64,000 bases of DNA from Lotus japonicus (Eukaryota; Streptophyta; Magnoliopsida; Fabales; Fabaceae): contig NC_080044.1 of NCBI RefSeq assembly GCF_012489685.1, forward strand, positions 31,228,369 through 31,292,368. Direction: 5' to 3'. Positions within the stretch are counted from its first letter, which is position 1. Every line of letters starts with the position of its first letter. Made by a program: the position numbers and the translations under genes. This document shows positions 31,329 to 42,324 of this stretch, one piece after another. Under the pieces are notes generated by a model. It was not told where the DNA came from, did no database searches, and saw only the letters and a list, made by a program, of their open reading frames with translations.

Positions 31329-34300
31329 AGAGGCCGCCCAGAGAACGGAGGATCAGCACGCCCGGGACAAAATCAACCGGGAAGATTCAATGGACAGAGA
31401 TCAGTGGGGAAGTTCGATAAGGGCAAGGCGCCAATGAGAAAGCCTTACCAGCGCCCAACTGCCCAAGTGCCAAATGTTGTGAGGGGAGCAGCCCCTGTTT
31501 CAAAGGAGGACGTGACCTGCTACAAGTGTAACGAGAAGGGACACTATGCCAACGAGTGTGGCAAGGAGATTGTATGCTGGCGATGCCGGAAGCCAGGTCA
31601 TGTGGAGAGGAATTGCCCGAGTGCGGCCAGGACCGAGCCAGTGCTGAATACTGCCAGAGGGAGACGACCATCTGCTCCAGGTCGTGTCTTTGCTATTTCA
31701 GGAGAACAGGCTGCTGTTACTGATGACCTTATCCAGGGTACGTGTCTTATTGCTGGAACATCACTAATGGTTTTATTTGATTCGGGTGCTACACACTCAT
31801 TCATTGCTGAGGATTGTGTGAAGAAGCTAGGGCTACTGACTGCTGATCTACCCTTCGATCTGGTGGTGACAACCCCTGCCGCTGATCGACTAGTTACACG
31901 CACGGCATGCTTGCAATGTCCGTTGGTTTACGAGGATCGGAAGTTCTTTGCGAACCTCGTCTGTTTAGGGCTCAAAGAGCTGGATGTGATCTTGGGAATG
32001 GATTGGTTAGCGCAATATCACGTGCTCTTAGATTGTGCTAACAAGGCGGTAGTATTCCCAGATCCCGGCGTTACGGATTACTTAAACTCGTACAGCCTGG
32101 GGAAGGGTTCACCGGCGTATGTGAACTCTATCGTTGCCGAAGCAAAACATGATGGTGATGTGCGCAATATCTTGGTGGTACAGGAGTATGTCGATGTGTT
32201 TCCCGAAGACGTGCCCGGTTTGCCACCAGTCAGAGAGACGGAGTTCTCTATTGACATTGTGCCCGGTATTGGACCAATATCGATGGCACCTTATCGTATG
32301 GCCCCAGCGGAGTTTGTAGAGTTGGCAAAGCAGTTGGATGATCTCTCCTCAAAGGGATTCATTCAACCTAGCGTATCGCCATGGGGTGCACCTGTGCTAT
32401 TGGTAAAGAAGAAGGATGGGAAGTCCAGATTGTGTGTGGATTACCGGCAGCTGAATAAGGTGACAGTGAAGAACCGTTATCCGATGCCTCGGATAGACGA
32501 CTTGATGGATCAACTTAGAGGAGCGGTGATCTTCTCGAAGATAGATCTTAAGTCAGGATACCATCAGATCCGAGTCAAGGAATCGGACATCCAGAAGACC
32601 GCATTCAGGACTCGATACGGGCATTATGAATATCTTGTGATGCCGTTTGGGGTTACTAATGCACCCGCAGTGTTTATGGACTACATGAACAGAGTGTTCA
32701 GACCATTCCTGGACAAGTTCGTGGTGGTATTCATCGATGACATCCTAATCTACTCGAAGAGTAGGGAGGAACATGAGGAGCATCTACGCCAGGTGTTGGG
32801 CGTGTTGCGAGAGAAACAGCTATATGCTAACGGCTCAAAGTGTGAGTTCTGGATGGAGGAGGTGAAATTTTTGGGGCATGTCATATCAAGTCAGGGTGTG
32901 GCAGTGGACCCTAGCAAGATTGAGACGATTCTGTCATGGGAGCAACCTAAGACGGCAAGCGACATCAGGAGCTTTGTTGGGCTTGCTGGCTACTATAGAC
33001 GATTCGTCAAAGATTATGCAAAGTTGACTTCGCCGTTGACCCAGTTGACGAAGAAGAATCAACCGTTTGCGTGGACGGAGAAGTGTGAGGCTAGTTTCCA
33101 GGAGTTGAAGAAGCGGCTGACCACCGCACCCATACTAGCTTTACCTAAGGAAGGAGAACCTTATGACGTGTACTGTGATGCGTCACACAATGGTTTGGGG
33201 TGTGTAATGATGCAAGATAAGAAAGCAATTGCCTATGCTTCAAGGCAGTTGAAGACTCATGAGAAGAACTACCCCACACATGACTTGGAGTTGGCTGCCA
33301 TAGTTTATGCTCTCAAGATTTGGAGACACTATCTCTATGGCAGTACGTTCACGATCTACAGCGATCATAAGAGTTTAAAGTACCTATTTGATCAGAAGGA
33401 TCTGAACATGAGGCAGCGGAGGTGGATGGAGTTCCTTCAGGACTATGAGTTCACTCTACAGTACCATCCGGGGAAAAGCAATGTCGTAGCCGACGCTCTC
33501 AGCCGGAAGGCTATACATGTGTCCTCAATGATGGTCAAGGAGTTAGAACTGTTGGAGGCTTTCCGAGATCTGAGCTTGAACGTTAAGCTCGCACCAGGAA
33601 GACTGAGTTTCGGAATGGTGACGGTGTCAAGTGGACTTTTGGAAGAGATCAAGTCTAGACAAGAGACTGATGAAGGGATAGCTGAGTGGCGAGACCGTGT
33701 GACTCAGGGAAAGGCACCAGAGTTCTCTATTGGGAATGACAATATTCTGCGATGCAAGGGACGGATATGTGTGCCTGACGATGCAGAGATGAGAAGATTG
33801 ATCCTGGATGAAGGACACAAGAGTAGACTGAGTATCCATCTCGGAATGAGCAAGATGTATCAGGACTTGAAACTTCACTTCTGGTGGCCTGGGATGAAGA
33901 AACAAGTGGCTGAGTATGTTTCTACTTGCTTGACATGTCAGAAAGCGAAGGTAGAGCATCAGAAGCCCGCAGGGAAGCTGCAACCACTAGATGTCCCAGA
34001 GTGGAAGTGGGACAGTATTTCTATGGACTTCGTGACGGCTTTGCCTTTAACTCGGAGGAAGTTCGATGCAATTTGGGTTGTTGTTTATCGTTTGACAAAG
34101 ACCGCTCATTTTATCCCGATCAACCTGAAGTACAAGGTGGAGAAATTGGCGGAGATTTATGTGGCTGAGGTTGTGCGTCTACATGGTGTACCGACCAGCA
34201 TCGTGTCAGACAGAGATCCGAGGTTTACCTCTCACTTTTGGGGAGCCTTGCAGCAGGCCCTCGGAACTAAGTTGAGATTGAGCTCTGCCTATCATCCGCA

Positions 34301-35066
34301 AACCGATGGGCAGACAGAGAGGACAATCCAGTCGCTGGAAGATTTGCTACGGGCCTGTGTGTTGGATCACAAGGGCAGTTGGGATGAGATGCTGCCATTG
34401 ATCGAATTCACTTACAACAATAGTTTCCATGCGAGCATCGGCATGGCACCTTACGAAGCTTTGTACGGTCGGAGGTGTCGTACGCCCTTATGCTGGCATC
34501 AAGATGGAGAAAATTTGGTGATTGGACCGGAATTGGTGCAACAGACCACCGAGGAAGTCAGGAGAATTCAGGAAAAGATGAGAACCGCGCAGAGTCGCCA
34601 AAAGAGTTACGCCGACAACCGACGGAAGGAGTTGGAATTTCAGGCCGGAGACCATGTCTTCTTGCGGGTTACCCCGATGACAGGTGTCGGAAGGGCAATC
34701 AAGTCCAAGAAGCTTACTCCGAAGTTTATTGGGCCGTACCAGATCACGGAGCGAGTTGGACCGGTGGCGTACAGGATCGCCCTACCACCGTTCCTATCCA
34801 ACATCCATGACGTTCTTCATGTGTCGCAGTTGCGGAAGTACATGGCAGATGATTCGCATGTGATTACGCCAGACGACATACAGCTGAGAGATGATCTGAC
34901 AATGGAGGTGCCACCCATCAAGATCGTCGACCGAAGCATAAAGCGCTTAAGAAACAAGGAGGTGCCTTTAGTGAAGGTCGTGTGGAACCAAGAGACTAGT
35001 GACGCGACCTGGGAGTTAGAGGATAAGATGCGGGAGTCACACCCCGATTTATTTGTAAACCCTTAA
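31329..35066 (+). CDS. TkB Pol: zinc knuckles, protease, RT, RNase H, integrase, chromodomain
   Basis: Continuous with gag in the same frame after one TAG. With residues counted from 31404: CCHC knuckles at 39-52 and 58-71; protease active site DSG at 126-128; RT with the FIDD catalytic box at 443-446; RNase H around 590-690; integrase zinc-binding region near 805, catalytic region MDFV near 874, SDRDPRF near 935 and TDGQTER near 970; a [12 protein letters not shown] module; and a C-terminal chromodomain (about 1175-1215) ending [15 protein letters not shown]. All catalytic residues appear present. One oddity is VVVYRLTK where relatives have Asp (VVVDRLTK). The length is normal for Tekay Pol. 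Confidence 0.92.
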   Translation, partial: RGRPENGGSARPGQNQPGRFNGQRSVGKFDKGKAPMRKPYQRPTAQVPNVVRGAAPVSKEDVTCYKCNEKGHYANECGKEIVCWRCRKPGHVERNCPSAARTEPVLNTARGRRPSAPGRVFAISGEQAAVTDDLIQGTCLIAGTSLMVLFDSGATHSFIAEDCVKKLGLLTADLPFDLVVTTPAADRLVTRTACLQCPLVYEDRKFFANLVCLGLKELDVILGMDWLAQYHVLLDCANKAVVFPDPGVTDYLNSYSLGKGSPAYVNSIVAEAKHDGDVRNILVVQEYVDVFPEDVPGLPPVRETEFSIDIVPGIGPISMAPYRMAPAEFVELAKQLDDLSSKGFIQPSVSPWGAPVLLVKKKDGKSRLCVDYRQLNKVTVKNRYPMPRIDDLMDQLRGAVIFSKIDLKSGYHQIRVKESDIQKTAFRTRYGHYEYLVMPFGVTNAPAVFMDYMNRVFRPFLDKFVVVFIDDILIYSKSREEHEEHLRQVLGVLREKQLYANGSKCEFWMEEVKFLGHVISSQGVAVDPSKIETILSWEQPKTASDIRSFVGLAGYYRRFVKDYAKLTSPLTQLTKKNQPFAWTEKCEASFQELKKRLTTAPILALPKEGEPYDVYCDASHNGLGCVMMQDKKAIAYASRQLKTHEKNYPTHDLELAAIVYALKIWRHYLYGSTFTIYSDHKSLKYLFDQKDLNMRQRRWMEFLQDYEFTLQYHPGKSNVVADALSRKAIHVSSMMVKELELLEAFRDLSLNVKLAPGRLSFGMVTVSSGLLEEIKSRQETDEGIAEWRDRVTQGKAPEFSIGNDNILRCKGRICVPDDAEMRRLILDEGHKSRLSIHLGMSKMYQDLKLHFWWPGMKKQVAEYVSTCLTCQKAKVEHQKPAGKLQPLDVPEWKWDSISMDFVTALPLTRRKFDAIWVVVYRLTKTAHFIPINLKYKVEKLAEIYVAEVVRLHGVPTSIVSDRDPRFTSHFWGALQQALGTKLRLSSAYHPQTDGQTERTIQSLEDLLRACVLDHKGSWDEMLPLIEFTYNNSFHASIGMAPYEALYGRRCRTPLCWHQDGENLVIGPELVQQTTEEVRRIQEKMRTAQSRQKSYADNRRKELEFQAGDHVFLRVTPMTGVGRAIKSKKLTPKFIGPYQITERVGPVAYRIALPPFLSNIHDVLHVSQLRKYMADDSHVITPDDIQLRDDLTMEVPPIKIVDRSIKRLRNKEVPLVKVVWNQETSDATWELEDKMRESHPDLFVNP

Positions 35067-35085
35067 GTTTCGAGGGCGAAACTTT

Positions 35086-35102
35086 TTTAAGGGAGGTGGT
35101 AT
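35086..35102 (+). other. TkB polypurine tract
   Basis: AAGGGAGGTGGTAT directly before the 3' LTR. Confidence 0.75.
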
Positions 35103-38100
35103 TGTAAGGCCCTAAGTTCAATTTGGAACAATTTTATGGAAGTTTGAATAAAATTGAAGTTTTAGCTAATGTTTGATAACTGGCAGATTAGAACTGTCAA
35201 CTTGTGTGAATTTTTAGAGGGTCTTAACGACTTCATTCGGGCAAACTTCCTTCATGAGAGTTGTAGCCCTTTAAGTTAAGAAAATTCTCGATGTGGTTTC
35301 GTGTAAATCCGATATCTGTAGCTCCAGATATCCCTGTTTTAATGAGCAAAGGTCTGGCTGTACAGTACCTACGAAATTTTATTAAAAGTTGGGTTTGTGT
35401 TTTGGGCTTAAACCTTTTTAACTTGGATTAAGTGGTGGATTAAACTCATAATCAGAAGGTTCTTAGGCTGAATGGAGCATTATGGGCCAAGGAAGGCTGA
35501 TCCAAGGAAAGAAGCAAGGGTTTTGAAAACCCTAAGGCTTGGTGAGCCGCCGGCTGCCCATGGAAAAGGAAGGGGGCTGCAGCTGGTTTTTCCTCTGAAT
35601 TATGAGCTTTAATGAGCCATTAATACTCTGTTCTTGGGCCGTATCAGATCTGAAACCAGAACCCTAGCCCACACAAGCCCTGGCCGCCACCCATGGGTAA
35701 GGATTAGAGTGAAATCCTTATTTTCTTACATGCAAAACAGCACCAGAAAATATTTCACGTAAACACCAACCAAACAGGCAAACCAGCACCCTTCCTCTTG
35801 CTCCTAAGAGGCCTCCACTTGTCACCCTTGCACCACCAGCAACCACCGCCCACCAAGGAGGAGGAGGAGACACGAGAAAGAGAGAAAAACCGCAAGGAAG
35901 GAGAGGAAACGCGTGAAGGAGAGGAAGCACTTGGAGGAAGGAGAATTTTGGACAGCAGAGGAAGCTCTTTCTATTCTTCACTTCTCTCCATCAAAATCCT
36001 ACTTCTTTTCATCTAAATTCATTCAAAACCCGAGGTAAGGGCTGGTCTTAGGATCCTTTGGGTAGATTAGGAATGATTTCATGAGTTTTCTTGAAAATCT
36101 ATGAACTTTGCTATGAAGGAAATTCTGGTTATGTGTTGGTTGCTGAGAAAATTGTTAAGAGTTGCTGCTGTGTTTTTCATGCATGATACTATGCTTTGCT
36201 ACTCTCTAATCATCATATGTGGTATGGTTCTTGATGCCTTGAGATAATCACATGCTTACTTGCCAAAATTGCTATGCGAATTACATTGCTATAACATGAT
36301 GTTGGAGATGTGATTTAATTCTGAGTTTTCATGTGAGCAAAGTACTTTTGAGGGCTGTTCTATGATGTCTATGATCAAAGGAAAGGAAAAGAAAATTTTT
36401 GAAAAACCCCAAGGACTCTCCCTTGGTTGGCCGAGCCCTACTTGAGGGTTTTGGGGCCTTGTTTTCCTTTGTTTCGATGCATAAGCCTCATGGCGCCCCG
36501 TTTCTTAATTCTTAAATGATATTTGTGTTGAGTTATGAGTTGAGTCCGTGATGCCATGATGATGTGCACCTTGTTAAGTTGTCTTGAAGAGTTCTCATTA
36601 TATTATGGATATGAGCTGTGGTGAAAGGTGCTGAGTTTTATGGAATGATTAATTATTTGGGAATGTCCCATGGATGTGTGAACAAAGGGAATGGAAGAAA
36701 AATTTTACTTGGCAACCCTAGGGGCCTTTGAAGGCCTCGGCCAAGCCCTATTCCATGGGGGTTTGGTGATTCCTTTCCTTTGTTTGTTACACAAGCCATG
36801 ATGAACGTTCCTAGGTATCTTGTTAAGTAAGTTTGTGTGGTTGTTACTGTTTAGTAACATGGGTCGCTCACCTAGCTGTAATTCCCATGTTACCCTTGAG
36901 AATTTAATTGTGTTTGTAGAAGTGTAAACCTTGAGATGAGTAAGTAAAAGACATAAGTTGACTTGACCTAGAGCCTTAATCTTAAGAAGTGATTTGACTC
37001 GCTTGCAAGATGTTGTGAATAAACTTTTGGACATAGGTCTAGTGAGACTATGGACCATGAGAACGATGGTACCTTGCACGCGAGGGAGATTCTTTGGGTC
37101 GACTGCGGTCACCCGTGAACTTGTGGGCCGGTGTGGCTCACGTGATTTGGTTGACTGCGGTCACCGTGAACTTTTGTGGATCATTGCGGCTCCACGTGAT
37201 TTTGGTTGACTGCGGTCACCGTGATAACCGTGCCTCTGCGGAAGCACGAAGATGGCCATGGAAGTTTTGGTGGGTTGTGTGAAGTGAGGAACCGATAGAT
37301 GACTAACTAACATCTTAAACCCTAATGCAAAAGAGATAATTATTTGTAATTATGGAAGTTGCTTCATTATATCTATTGTATTATGTGTTTTCTTTTAGAC
37401 CTGACCCTTGCTGTTGTTTATGTGTTTATTTGGAGGGGGGGGTAGATGGCGTCGACGACAACGACGTTCGTGCATCGCTGGATGCTGAGACTTGATGGGG
37501 AGCTAGATGATTGGGCCTGGAGAGCCGACTTCTCCGGGATCCGCAGAGTTTATGTCGGGGATGTTAGCTTTATAGGGATGGACCGGGACGGCAATATAGT
37601 GGAGGTTCGCACGGTTGAAGGGGGCATCCTTGACATGCCCTATCCACCTCCTAGGTTCCTACTACCTGAGGTCGAGGGAGTCGGGGAAACACCTGCTGAG
37701 ACTAAGGCTGGGACACCTGCTGAGTTCGTGCCTCAAGACGGGTCTGACGCTTCGGTTACGGGACAGCGACGCTATGGTGGAGGCGCCAGGTTTATACACA
37801 ACAACTTGGTGGGGCCGAGACCCAAAAAGAGAAGACAGGTGGTAGAAGATGTGAAGCCCAAGGATGAACCTGCCGAGTGACCGTGACACTGATGACTGGA
37901 CTGGGAGCCCTATGAGCGAGCGTTCTTTTGGAACTTCATTTTATTTTGTTGAGTTTTATGAGAACTTGAGTAACTGATGTAAACTATTTACTTCCGCCGT
38001 GGTTTTTCCATACGTGGGTGTGGTCACGGTTTTCTTTATTTACTTGCAGTTGATTTTATAACAATTGATGCTCTATCCGTTTATGAGTTTAATGCAAAAC

Positions 38101-38292
38101 ATATTTCATTATCCCGCTGTTTTTGGTTATGTTATGAATCGGAAAACACTAATGTGATTTCTAGCAATGGCATTCAAGAGCTTTCAAAAGTAAAAATGAC
38201 CTTTATCACCTAATCAAGAGTAATAAATGGATCGGCGGAAATTTTTGTGAAAATTGGTTACTGTGTGACACTCGAGAAATCGGGGCGTTACA
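35103..38292 (+). repeat. TkB 3' LTR
   Basis: 3190 bp from TGTAAGGCCCTAAG to GGGGCGTTACA, followed by the target duplication TGACT. It has one copy of the about 200-bp segment, against two in the 5' LTR, and carries the second 144-codon LTR ORF. Confidence 0.95.
37446..37880 (+). CDS. LTR-borne ORF of TkB (144 codons), 3' LTR copy
   Basis: Same ORF as at 29472, with Pro instead of Ser before the RPKKRR cluster. The preceding G run is shorter and interrupted (TTTGGAGGGG). No other differences change the frame. As a 3' LTR copy it would be read only in the next generation of the element or by readthrough. Confidence 0.4.
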   Translation: MASTTTTFVHRWMLRLDGELDDWAWRADFSGIRRVYVGDVSFIGMDRDGNIVEVRTVEGGILDMPYPPPRFLLPEVEGVGETPAETKAGTPAEFVPQDGSDASVTGQRRYGGGARFIHNNLVGPRPKKRRQVVEDVKPKDEPAE

Positions 38293-38297
38293 TGACT
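38293..38297. repeat. TkB target-site duplication, right (TGACT)
   Basis: Matches 22856-22860 and lies at the edge of the SIN3-like linker exon. Confidence 0.95.
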
Positions 38298-38837
38298 TCA
38301 TTGAAGATTTTACCTTCTTCATGTCTAGCATTCATCTTGTTTGGAGGTTGGTTCTCCACTTCAGTATTTTCCACGATATGTACAACTTCTTCATGTTCAG
38401 CATGCAATCCCTTAGGAGGATGTTCATCCTCCTTAATCTCTTCCACAAAACCTATGGCTTCTCCATGCATCTTGTTAAGAGATTTTTCATCCACTTTAGT
38501 CTTGTTCACAAAATCCGCGGCTCGCATATCTCCAACACGAATTCTCTTAGGAGCTTGTTCATTATCCTTAATCTGATCCACGAATTTGGTGGCTTCTTCA
38601 AGTATCTTGTTTGGAAGTTGTTCATCCTCTTTAATCTTATTCAAGGAATCTATAGTTTCTTTATGTTCATCATGCATCCTCCTAAGAGTTTGGTCATCCT
38701 CCTTAGGAAGATTTTCACCTTCGACTGGAAGTATGATTTCATATTTATTTGGCAAGAAGATGTCAAATCCCAAAAGTAGATCAGTGTGCCCTTTAAACAT
38801 CTCCTTTACTCTTTCTACAACATACTCAATATCAATT
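38293..38837 (-). pseudogene. SIN3-like exon 2: end of PAH1 plus a repetitive linker
   Basis: The acceptor AAATGTAG precedes AATTGATATTGAG. Open for about 180 codons. After IDIEYVVERVKEMFKGHTD and NKYEIILPVEGE comes a linker of five or six degenerate repeats of about 22-25 residues, built on FV-x-x-IK-x-x-E-x-x-P-x-K (TKFVDQIKDNEQAPKR, ADFVNKTKVDEKSLNK, IGFVEEIKEDEHPPKG and so on). The exon runs straight into the TkB insertion at FNEV. Confidence 0.8.
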
Positions 38838-38975
38838 CTACATTTGAACAAAAGAAACACAAATTAATTTTATTTAAATAAATCAAGACACGCCCACAAC
38901 GAAATGCAAGAAAGTAAAGGAAAAAAAGTTATGAGTAAGACAAGAAATGGGTACACTAGTACAAACTAGCCAAAC

Positions 38976-39151
38976 CTTTTATCTTTGTAATCCTTCATTA
39001 AATACAAAAAGGAATTATAGTTTCCCTTCTCATATGGAAATACGTCCTTTATTGCCTTAAGATATGCTAAGGCATCATCACGAGTTAGTTTCATACCACA
39101 TTCTCTTGCCATTTGGGAATTTCTGAGCTTCACTCCACAAAATTTTAACAT
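38976..39151 (-). pseudogene. SIN3-like exon 1: start of PAH1
   Basis: From an ATG at 39149-39151, preceded by an in-frame stop, to the donor AAAAG/GTTTGG at 38976. It encodes LTRDDALAYLKAIKDVF and LYLMKDYKDK, the first two helices of PAH1. It could start further inside, or be an internal exon with its acceptor at GCTCAG/AAATT. Confidence 0.75.
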
Positions 39152-40688
39152 TTAGAGCATAGGAGTAGATGATGATAAATAATTTATCATGAGATAATTT
39201 AAGCATAATTTTCAAGAAGAATATTTTGATCATATCTGTCAACAACAAACACTTAAAGGAAAGACAAATTAAAACAGTTTCTTAGTTTAATAGAGATTAA
39301 ATTATGAAAAACAAATGTGAAAAAATAAATAAGCCTCCAGCCTATTTTTTTAGTAGATAACAAAATAAAAATATTACAAATAGTGAGTACAAGATGTACC
39401 CAAAAAAAGTATACAAATGATCATAAACATCTACTAAGGAAACATCTTCACAAAGAAAAACTAGAGCTAACAAAGTAAAGCAGATGTGACAACATCATGC
39501 TTGCAAGAATTTCACCATATTCATTCCAAACATCACCTTTAACAAATATTAAAAACAACAAGTGGGATTGAATTCCGAAAAAAGGAAAAGTAAATTAAAC
39601 TCTTATATTATTTCATCAACAACCCCATAAATCTTAATTCAATAAAATGCACAATATCTTGAAACAAAACTTTATCCAATTAAAATCCAAATCATTTCGA
39701 GTTGTTAAAATACAACATACAGTTTCATATCAAATTGACATCCAAATAGAATTCAAGAATTTTAGTATTTATAAGAGAATTAAATAATATCGTAAAATGT
39801 TTGTAAGAACTAAAATTTAAAGGGTCAATTTCCCCCTGAAAGATACGGTTGTACATCAACCAAATGAACTAACAAGAAATCCTACTAAAATTGAAAATAG
39901 CTTACCAGGTAGGAGCATATCCTAAGAGGTGATTAAAATTAATGGTTTAGATCAATGTAAAGCAAGGTCAGATTACCTTCACAGAGTAAGAGAAGATCTA
40001 GAAAAAAGTTACAAATGATTGTAAAGTCCCCTATTATCGAGTTCCCAGCAACAAGCTTTCATTCTCGTCACGGAAAACAAGACTCTGTGTGAGAAAAAAA
40101 AGTTGAATCTTTATGATTTAGTAAAGAATGGAAAATGAACGAAGAATTGAGTTTCGACCAACAGTTATGGTTACTCTGTTTACATGTGTATATATAGCTA
40201 GATATTACTAACAAATTTTTGGATGGAGAGATTGTAGCGAAAAAGAAATTCGGGTCAGTAATTTTATTTTTGAATAAGGATAAAGAGAGAAAAAATATAT
40301 AATGTTTATAAAAATTAATAAAAAAAAGAATAAGACCTTAAATCGAACGATAATCTATTATTTATTATCTTTTACTCTAAAAATTAATAAACTTGTAAAC
40401 ATTTATGTTAAATCAAAATTAGACTATTCTTTTTTCACTTCAAAATACATTATCCAAACATTTCCTAGGGACACATTTAATGCACACTGTTTTTTGTGTT
40501 AACCAAGATATTTCTATAGCCGGTAGTCATGAGACTAATCCTTTGCTCCATTGTCGGTGCAGTAAACAATATGAGACTCTCCAATTTCATTTAATAGAGT
40601 TGGGAATCAAACTCACACCCACTTTCTTAAGGGAACACTCTATTTAATTCATATTTTATAATTTTAATACTTCTATATATATAATATT
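39152..40688. other. AT-rich upstream region of the SIN3-like gene
   Basis: No coding region recognised. It probably contains the promoter and 5' UTR of the minus-strand SIN3-like gene. Confidence 0.5.
40189..40196 (-). promoter_or_regulatory. Candidate TATA box of the SIN3-like gene
   Basis: TATATATA on the minus strand in CTATATATACAC, about 1 kb upstream of the first coding exon found. Weak evidence in AT-rich DNA. Confidence 0.3.
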
Positions 40689-40912
40689 TAATGAGAAATA
40701 TATTTTTATATGAGAACATAAGAATAAATCATAACTATTAGATCTAATCATCAATGGTTAAGACTTAAGATTAAAACATGAATTCATGTCACGTTTTGAT
40801 ATTTTTAAGTGGTCACAAGATCATTAAATAGTTTTAATCTTGATCATTCATTATTAGATCCAGCGATCATGTTTTATTCTTACGTTCTCATATTAAAACG
40901 TCATTCTCATTA
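40689..40912. mobile_element. Foldback MITE-like element, 224 bp
   Basis: The ends are TAATGAGAA and TTCTCATTA. The whole left half (ATATGAGAACATAAGAATAA, later AGATTAAAAC) is an imperfect reverse complement of the right half (GTTTTAATCT, later TTATTCTTACGTTCTCATAT). Non-coding; family unknown. Confidence 0.65.
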
Positions 40913-40994
40913 CTATATATATATACTAAAATAATAATATATATACTAGTTAAGTAAGTCAGAATATATATGTTTCGTATTAATGTTAAATTTA

Positions 40995-41317
40995 TTATTT
41001 TCTTGTTTCATTAATGTTATAATTTACTATCACTTGTATTTGTTGACTTCACAATCCTAACTTATTATAACACATTTAAGGGTGTTTTACTTTTTTATGT
41101 CAGAACTTGTTCCTTTATTAATAATTAATTTAATGCTTTCTTGCTTCATTAATGCTAAAATTTATTGTTATTTATTTTCATTAATTATAACATTATTTTC
41201 TTGTTTCATTAATTTTATAATTTATTATCACTTGTATTTGTTGACTTTATAATCCTAACTTATTATAACACATTTAGGTGTTTTACTTTTTTATGTGAGA
41301 ACTTGTTCTTTTATTAA
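40995..41317. repeat. Tandem duplication, two copies of about 130 bp with a spacer
   Basis: The block beginning TTTTCTTGTTTCATTAAT and ending GAACTTGTTC-TTTATTAAT occurs near 40998-41125 and 41194-41317, with few differences. The second copy ends exactly where the Tat LTR begins. Confidence 0.75.
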
Positions 41318-41637
41318 TGGACAGAGCGAGACCCCTGGGTCCCTCGCCCAGGGACGCTGGCCTAGGGCGAGGAGCGCGTCAGGGACTTGGGCCATCGTCT
41401 TGAAGGCCCAACTGGCCCATTAGGATGGTTTAGAGGTGTTAGGCCCAACTCCCCCAACTATAAATAGGGGACGGTGACCAATTGTAAGGGACTCTTAGCT
41501 CATTTGGGAAATAACAAGCTAGAAATTCAGTTACTTTCTCTCTCTAAACAGTTATGCTCTCATTCTCTCTAGGAATCTCACATCACGTTCCTTGCACCTT
41601 AGGTACTATACCTCATCTCTATGTTCATGATGGAACA
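41318..41637 (+). repeat. 5' LTR of a Tat-type gypsy element
   Basis: TGGACAGAGCGAG at the start and GATGGAACA at the end, 320 bp, with a TATA motif (CTATAAATAGGGG) near 41459. It is followed by TTTGGCGCCGTCTGTGGGGA, the leader and primer-site sequence characteristic of plant Tat-lineage elements. The LTR is short for this lineage. The start is inferred, since no 3' LTR is present for comparison. Confidence 0.65.
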
Positions 41638-41780
41638 TTTGGCGCCGTCTGTGGGGAACGGTAGATTTTGATTCCCGGACTACGTGGATTGCAATTTGGT
41701 TTAGGAATATTCGGTTTTCTGTGAGGTTTTCGACGATTTGAAGATTTTTGGTCGAATTTTTGGTTCATCAACGGAGCCTG

Positions 41781-42322
41781 ATGGAATTGTTTCGCCAACG
41801 GTATAGCGAGGAACCGGAGCGGAGCCACGTTTCTTCCCCGCGCACCGCAAGGCTGGGTAGACATCGCCGTGCAGAGGCACGCCGAGCACTGAGCGGCGAC
41901 TTAAGACTGCAAAATGAGTGTTTGCAGGAGCAATTGGAATACTATCAGCTTAAGCAGTGGAATAAGGAGGAGAAGGAGGCAGAGGTTGTTGCGGAGGTTG
42001 GGCGTTCTCGGCAGCGGTGCGAGAGGTGGCTATACCGGACGGTATGACAAGCCTCGTGTTGGAGACGTACGACGGACGAACTGATCCGCAAGATCATCTG
42101 CTACGTTTCAATGTGAAGATGGCGATAAGCGCGGTTTCTGATGCGGTAAAATGTAGAATGCTTCCGTCCACATTCCGAGGCGCAATAATGACCTGGTTTA
42201 TGGCCCTGCCACAGGGATCCATAAAGAAGTTCCATGACTTTGCGTCGAAATTCCTGATCCAGTTCTCTGCCGGCGAGGTCGAGGATCTATTTCAGATTCG
42301 ACAGGCGGAGCGAGAGACTTGA
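41781..42322 (+). pseudogene. Tat gag, N-terminal part, frameshifted
   Basis: Starts at ATG 41781 (MELFRQRYSEEPERS). The coiled-coil-like first part is open to 42047. The capsid part continues in another frame from about 42020 (LVLETYDGRTDPQDHLLRF, STFRGAIMTWFMALP). A second frame change at about 42315 leads into the next ORF (KQYVERYSAA). These motifs are the standard retrotransposon gag domain of the Tat group. Confidence 0.8.
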
Positions 42323-42324
42323 AA

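Larger units (their letters stand above)
22861..38292 (+). mobile_element. TkB: nearly complete Tekay-type chromovirus, with nested TkA solo LTR
   Basis: A full element in order: 5' LTR (22861-30318, enlarged by a nested insertion and a duplication), primer-binding site (30322-30333), gag (30594-31328), pol (to 35066), polypurine tract and 3' LTR (35103-38292). It is flanked by TGACT. By eye the two LTRs differ at about 15-20 positions in 3.2 kb, which suggests a young insertion. The gag-pol frame is continuous except for a single TAG. The pol order PR-RT-RNaseH-IN plus a C-terminal chromodomain identifies the chromovirus branch. Confidence 0.93.
22395..39151 (-). pseudogene. SIN3-like (paired amphipathic helix) gene split by a 15.4-kb retrotransposon nest
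   Basis: SIN3-like proteins are nuclear scaffolds for histone deacetylase complexes, and their PAH domains bind repressors. Four exons read on the minus strand: 38976-39151 and 38293-38837 (PAH1 and linker), then 22609-22707 and 22395-22481 (PAH2). Junctions are in phase with good splice sites (AAAG/GTTTGG to TGTAG/AATTG; CATGAG/GTATG to CTCCAG/GTTG). PAH1 reads from TRDDALAYLKAIKDVF to FKGHTDLLLGF; PAH2 includes NNVYKSFIDIMDML and FEGHIDLLHEFTTFF. TkB entered between them with target duplication TGACT. The protein is far shorter than full SIN3-like proteins: no PAH3 or HDAC-interacting domain is seen. Even without TkB the linker exon meets a stop soon after the insertion point unless a splice site is used there. 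Confidence 0.8.

Noticed and set aside
33627..33983. 118-codon minus-strand ORF inside TkB pol
   Set aside because: Shadow of the integrase coding region on the other strand.
40302..40502. 66-codon Lys/Asn-rich ORF
   Set aside because: AT-rich intergenic DNA with no family signature.
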